DNA of 64,000 nucleotides, taken from Terana coerulea (lineage: Eukaryota; Basidiomycota; Agaricomycetes; Polyporales; Phanerochaetaceae). The notes below the pieces were generated by a model that was given only the letters and a program-made list of their open reading frames with translations, searched no databases and was not told where the DNA came from. Where the stretch lies: NCBI GenBank assembly GCA_024811115.1, contig JAKOGH010000941.1, positions 62,001-126,000 of the forward strand, read 5' to 3'. This document shows, piece by piece, positions 58,733-64,000 of the stretch (the stretch's first letter is position 1; the number at the start of each line of letters is the position of its first letter). A program made the position numbers and the translations under genes.

Positions 58733-59295
58733 TGTCATAAATTTCCCTCAGCGCTAGTCTACAGCGCTTAGAGTGTAACATCAAGTCATGGGACACGTTA
58801 CCCAGTTGTCACAACAGCATTACAAGATGCTGATCAGTTGGCCATGCAACGGAAGCATGGTTATCAGGGATATGCCTCATACAGACATAGGATCATGGAC
58901 TCAGTTCTGGATTTGTTCTAGACTATGACCTCACTATGAGGTCACTATGACATTGTGTACTGGTAGTATACAGTAGCTAGATTAGAACATCTAGATAGTG
59001 TTGATGTTAGCATGATAGCTAGGTCGGATCCTGATAAGGGAGTTAGAGCGGTGGTATGCTCTGGAGCCTTAGTCAGACATCACCTGACTGTATCAGTCAG
59101 CATATGGTATTGGAGGTCTTAGATAGTGTCTGGGGTCCCTCTACACATGTATATAAGGAGGCTGGTCTGTGGGCTAAACCTCAGACTCAACAACATCGTT
59201 GATTCATATCCACTCTACTAGCTCTACTCAAGCCCCTCTGCTTTCCCCACCTATTTCAAGTCATCCCAGCAGGTGAGTATTGTAGTTTTGTGATA
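58733..59295 (+). mobile_element. Solo L2 LTR
   Basis: A 563-base L2 LTR with a perfect CATCC target duplication (58728-58732, 59296-59300). TGTATATAAGGAGGCTGG and CAGGTGAGTATT are intact. Confidence 0.92.
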
Positions 59296-59519
59296 CATCC
59301 ACTCCTTCATTTTATCATATAAAATAGCTCATAGATTTCCAAAACAAGTACTCTTGCCGCCACAGCACACCACTCCCAGTTCAACTTCTGCAGGAACCCC
59401 TAATGGTAGAGCCTGAAATGGGGTGCAATGGTCTGTAAATAGTTCTGTTCAGGTTCAGTCTATGTGGTTGTATTGCTGTTTCAAGTCTATACATGCACAT
59501 TTCATGCTGGTAATATCTA
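59296..59519 (+). repeat. Inverted dispersed repeat, left arm
   Basis: About 220 bases (CATCCACTCCTTCATTTTAT.. to ..TTTCATGCTGG) that recur inverted at 62352-62582. A shared stretch is CCTGAAATGGGGTGCAATGG. The L2 LTR at 58733 is inserted at its left part. Confidence 0.75.
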
Positions 59520-61495
59520 AAAGCACATTTTGAAGATATACCAAGTAAGCTCAGTGTTGTGCTCAGACTTAGAAAGTTAGACAGTGCACTTATGCAAACA
59601 CTTATCTTATCTAAACAATAGTAACTTTCAAATTAGAAACATCACGGTCAAAAGAGCCACTCAACCAGAATTGCACAGCTGATGAGCTAACATAAAACCA
59701 TCAACTGCTCTCGACGCTAAATGCACAAAATCACAACTATAGCAACATACTTTATTTCTATTTTAAAGAGTTGTGTTGAAATTTGTAAGCTGGTCATTTC
59801 AGTCTGCCAAGGTTGTCTCTCACCACCTTGCGCTCATGATAGCCAAACCAACATTCAATTGCTTCCAGGAGATATCGGAAGTGCAGATTTCTGGAGCATC
59901 TTCTTAGCAATACCTAGCTACCACCCTTCATCTTGTGCATTGAATACACCTAGTTGTGCATGGTGCTACTTACAGACTGTGTTTTCAAAATACTATTGAA
60001 ACTGAGAAATGTAAGAGAGGACCTAATATTGAATCCAGATTGTGACAGTGGTGTGACCGAACATTTCTAAATGCTACGCTAGCTTTGAAAAGTCTAATGT
60101 TTTTGCTTATGTGCCACTTGCCCTGTAATGACTACGAAGTTGCACTCATCTCTAAACCACTTGCAAGGTGCTCTGTGTGCTAGCCAGTGGCACCAGGCAT
60201 ACCCAAAGGAAGCTGCCCTTCAAAACTCCAATAGCAAGATGAGGTAAGTTAAGTCTGCGTGGTGGGAGAGGTGTTGCATAGAACTACGGAGTTGCTAGTG
60301 TTATGAGAGCTCTAATAAATGAGCAGTGCTATGCTATAGTGCATTGCAATACTGATACACACATTTTGAAGCTCATGCAATATTATAATCCTCATTAACT
60401 TTACCATATCATCTTTGGGACTCAAAGTAGCATTTCGCTGGCTATAACTCAGCTTAGGTATGGGATATTGAAGCTGTATCATCTTCTTTGAGGAGTTGTT
60501 GGGCAACTTAAATGATGAAGTTTAGAGGCTGAGATATCATTGGCTAAATCACACCTTCTGCTGTGTTTCTGAGTTTTGCTCATTGTGAACAACTACTTGC
60601 TGATGTTCAAAACTGCATATAATGCAGTCACTGGAATTTACACCTCTATGTATGCATATCACCTCCCCAAGGTGCTGTATAGCAAGCAGCAATCATTTGC
60701 AGCTGTGTACCCTGGACAATCTCAATACATATGCTACTCTCCATCATTACAACTAAAATGAATGGAAATGACAAAAATGTCTTACCTGGATCAGTAATAT
60801 TGCACATAGTCTTGTCGGACTTTTCATGACTTTTTATATTTTTGGTCTCTCTCACCTATCTTTTGTCTTTTACAACCAGATCTTTTGGGTCTTGTCACAA
60901 AGATTGAGTATGTCTTTTGAGCAATGTGAAGTTGATGTGGAGCAGAGTAGGAAGGAGCATTAACACTTCACAACGACCATTGCATGTGCACAGCTCTTCC
61001 CAAAATGGTAATTAGCATCTTTCAGATCTAATATAACCAAACAGACCCAAGGTCGTTGCCTTTGGCACTGAGCTCTGCCTATTTTGTATCTTCGTCAGGC
61101 TTAAACCTTCCATTAATATTGATGAAGCTTATGGGTTCTAAGATGTAGAATGAGTATGTATGCAAGAGATCAGCACGTAGAATTAGATCTCTCAGTTTTT
61201 AAAGGTGTTGCATGTAAGGCTTAAGGATAAACAGTGCTCTGAGCTAACCGACTGCAAAAGCTTGCATTGACACAGGTTCTATCACTTAAGACTAAATTAG
61301 TACTGTTAGAATTATTTAAACAGGTTCTGTGTTCTACTGAATACTAAAATGCAATCTCATATGAGTAGTGATCAGCATATATATTGACATGGAACGCTTA
61401 GAACACATCAAGGGTGTTTAAAAACTCTAACTCTGGAAGTACAAAATTCTTCCAAAACACCGCTAGCAAATGCACTCTTTGTACAATAGTGTTAA
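59520..61495. other. AT-rich stretch, nothing recognised
   Basis: About 2 kb between the inverted-repeat arm and an L2 fragment. Short frames only, none with a motif. Confidence 0.35.
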
Positions 61496-61616
61496 TGTCA
61501 TAAATTTCCCTCAGTGCTAGTCCACAGCACTTAGAGTATAACATCAAGTCATGGAACTTGTCACCAAGTCATTACATGGTGTTACAAGATGCTAGATCAG
61601 TTTGCCATATGCTTGT
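61496..61616 (+). mobile_element. Truncated L2 LTR
   Basis: The first 120 bases of an L2 LTR (TGTCATAAATTTCCCTCAG to ..GTTTGCCATATGCTTG), ending abruptly at unrelated sequence beginning TGTTAGAAATATACAC. Truncation is either by deletion or by insertion of an unknown element at this point. Confidence 0.8.
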
Positions 61617-62351
61617 TAGAAATATACACATTTGAAATAATAGACAAGTTGTGCTATTTGTGTTTGTTTACGCGTTAGGAAGGTCATGGGTCTTGATGTA
61701 GGTCAAACTCCTAGGCACTTACCTGTATTGGTCAACACTAACGCGTGATGCTGGCACTGTCATTCTTCTTTGCTTTAACTACTTTTCAATTATTTTTGCT
61801 CTGTGGTCTTTCTCATCCTCACCCGTTTTATACTACGCTCTTTCACTTATTTCATAATATAACTATTATCTTTTAATTGGACTCCTGAGAGTCAGTCATC
61901 AAAGGTGGATCGGTTGGAGCATTGAGTTATGTCTTTCAGTGAGAACACTGCTTTTGCTTTTGTTTATTTAAACCCCTTATTTTTTACTTTAGAATATTTC
62001 CATAAGGAATTGTAATGTATGGCATTTAATCAAAGATGCCCTGTTCAATGTTCTACTAGAGTATTCCAATCACTTGTATTTTCAAACTTTCTTAACTTCA
62101 CATCGGTGCACACAATATAGCAATGTGCACTGTGCACAAGCTGACACAGGCAAGCACTACTCTAACATGCTCAGCACTAGATCAACACGTAGCGTAAAGA
62201 TAAGACATGGATCCAACGCATACGCAATCTTAGTGTCAACATGCAATATTCTAATCCACAGTGCGCGTAAGGCAACATAGGCAACCAAGACGCAGTTGAC
62301 CACAGTACAGTTGACCACGGCATAGTTACAACACAGTCAACTACGGCACAG
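61617..62351. other. Unassigned, with short imperfect tandem words
   Basis: No gene. At 62,293-62,350 there are four loose copies of CAGTTGACCACGGCA-like units. No other structure noted. Confidence 0.35.
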
Positions 62352-62582
62352 ATACTACAGGCATGAGATATGCATGTATAGACTTGAAACAGTAATACAA
62401 CTATATGAACTGAACCTAAACAAAACTATTTACAGACCATTGCACCCCATTTCAGGCCCTGCCCTTAGAGGGCCTTGCAGGAGTTAAGCTGGGTGTGGTG
62501 TGCTGTGGCAGGGAGGGTACTTGTTCTAGAAATCTATGAGCTATTTTATGAGATAAAATGAAAGGGTGGATGATTTCTGAAA
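62352..62582 (-). repeat. Inverted dispersed repeat, right arm
   Basis: The inverted partner of 59296-59519, somewhat diverged. The arms are about 2.8 kb apart. They could be the ends of one element or two independent insertions. Confidence 0.75.
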
Positions 62583-62639
62583 AAGTGATATGCTCAAGCA
62601 GTCTCTTAGCTCCATATGGTATGCCTCTTCAGCTTATAT

Positions 62640-63960
62640 GGTGATATAAGCAAGAAAAGGTTACTACTGGCATCATCGATGCTATACGTCAGCAACTCCA
62701 TCACCGCTACTAGAAGGCATTTGTCTCTGAGATAGGTGAGCCCCCCTGCCTATGTTTCCTACAGTATTACCATTGTGCAACTTATGGTGAAGGGGCTTAG
62801 CAATATCACAAACATGTCCAAGCCCTCACTCAATAATGATAATATGCTTTCGCGAGTGGCAAGCAATATCCAAGGGCACTCCTTGAATTCGCTTATCAAG
62901 TAGGCTAAGAGGGCCTTGATGTAGGCGGCATCCAAATGACTTCTCTATTGCCAGCACTAAGTTCTTAATGGGGTCTTAGAGACAACAGAGGTTCTCAGAA
63001 AAGAATTCTCCATGGGCAATGCCAGTAGAGCACTCTTCATTAGCAGTGAGTGAGCTAGAGAGAGAGCCACAGCTAGGCAGTGAAAGGGGGCCTCAATAAG
63101 ATTAAATGTCTCCTCAAGGTAGGGGTTGAGCAGCATATTTGTAAATAGAAAGTCAGCAGCCTATAAGGGCAGAGATGCCTTCAACAACCGCATGGAGTCA
63201 GGTGGGATGTTTGCATGGTAGTGTCGAAGCTTGGCGCTAGTAGTTTAGAAATAAGTAATAGCAAAAAGGATGAGTAATTCAGTAGCCTTGCACTGCCAAC
63301 ATTTCCTCCGTGCTTGCTATCCTGGGCAGAAATGATGGACATTGCAAGCATTGCTGCAACTTTTGTCATATCGGATTTGGGAGTTGTGAATATCATAGAC
63401 TTTAGAGCCTCATAGATGGCAAGGATGAGCTTGAGATATATGACTGTTAAGCGAGTCGGTTTGGTATGAGTTATAGAATAGATTGCCTGTATAAACGATC
63501 TTAGACTAGTAACACTAATAAAGTATAGGTTGGATAGTTACAGTGACAGCCATTAGCTTAGTGGATGCATTGTGGGAAGCGTAGATGATGGGCTTCAAGT
63601 TCATATGTCTGGCTGTCCTCACTGTTTCTAAACCATTGGAGATTGTGACAGTGAGCTTATTGAGGGTCTGTCGAATTGCAGAGTTGCTGGACTGAGGTCA
63701 TGGGCTAGTTTTGTAGTGCAAGCTAAGTGTATAAAAATGATAGCCTATGTTGATATGCTAAATATCCTGAGGGATGACCTGTGACTTCAGATAGAATACC
63801 CTAAGTAATCCACACAGATACTATGGGAGGTCACTGATGTGTACACTATAGGAAGTTAGCTTTACATTTCTGGTTCTCATTTTCTATAAGAGAAATTGAA
63901 TAGTGGAGGGTGCAAGCTGTGTTGGAGAAGAAGACCTGTCACTATATTCACACAGATGAA
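62640..63960 (-). pseudogene. Decayed coding sequence of unknown family
   Basis: On the minus strand, protein-like runs appear in shifting frames with stops between. They include LNKLTVTISNGLETVRTARH (about 63,640), NLKPIIYASHNAST, MTKVAAMLAMSIISAQDSKH (about 63,370), NLIEAPFHCLAVALSLAHSL (about 63,080) and ILLATRESILSLLSEGLDMF (about 62,850). The succession of hydrophobic helices over more than 1 kb looks like a real ancestral protein. I do not recognise it; it could be a transposon product or a dead host gene. Confidence 0.4.
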
Positions 63961-64000
63961 TAGCTTTTGGAGCATAACCAGGATTTTAGGTTTATAGTGG

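Overview
This window is a piece of a filamentous basidiomycete genome, most likely an Agaricomycete. The evidence is the gene structure: genes packed on both strands, introns of about 49-68 bases with GT..AG ends, and tiny exons. The gene set also fits: a Rua1-type C-terminal domain protein, a fungal Gvp36-type BAR protein and a Ptc7/Azr1-type phosphatase. The repeats are fungal Ty1/copia and chromodomain Ty3/gypsy retrotransposons. The species cannot be named from sequence alone.

The window falls into two halves. From 1 to about 20,300 it is GC-rich gene space. Bases 1-3,900 hold no gene I can recognise. Then come a casein kinase 1-like gene (3903-4949, +), an aldehyde dehydrogenase with 13 exons (5988-8089, -), GAR1 of the H/ACA snoRNP (8367-9248, +), kinetochore NSL1/Mis14 (9427-10264, -), a Gvp36-like BAR protein (10642-11811, -), proteasome beta-2/PUP1 (12075-13107, +), a p24-family cargo receptor (13446-14348, -), a Rua1_C-domain regulator (14596-17336, +) and a Ptc7-like PP2C phosphatase (17940-20008, -). 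Several pairs are divergent with about 250-280 bases between starts (ALDH/GAR1, BAR/PUP1, p24/Rua1-like). Others converge. These are ordinary housekeeping genes and do not form a pathway cluster. CK1-like and BAR each carry one single-base frameshift in a G run, which looks like a sequencing or assembly error.

From about 20,500 to 64,000 the base composition turns abruptly AT-rich and everything recognisable is transposon. I could resolve four LTR families by their ends and target-site duplications (TSDs). Family L1 is the LTR of a chromodomain Ty3/gypsy element. L2 and L4 are found only as solo LTRs. L3 is the LTR of a Ty1/copia element. There are two copia elements (A, minus, 22751-33020; B, plus, from 33803), two gypsy elements with intact TSDs (34586-42860, plus; 49059-55820, minus), many solo LTRs, three hAT-like MITEs with 8-base TSDs, a 1.55-kb fold-back element with TA ends, a GC-rich solo LTR and a probable tRNA-derived SINE. 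Nesting reaches four levels: copia B LTR > hAT MITE > gypsy > solo LTR and SINE. All polyproteins are broken by stops and frameshifts.

The most interesting observations are: (1) an inversion whose two breakpoints lie in oppositely oriented solo LTRs, shown by swapped TSDs and confirmed by paralogous unrearranged copies; (2) a reading frame conserved between both copia copies between the 5' LTR and gag, which canonical copia elements lack; (3) the same Asp-to-Asn change at the reverse transcriptase active site in three elements, explicable by CpG decay; (4) a consensus splice donor kept near the 3' end of nearly all L2 LTRs and of the L4 LTR.
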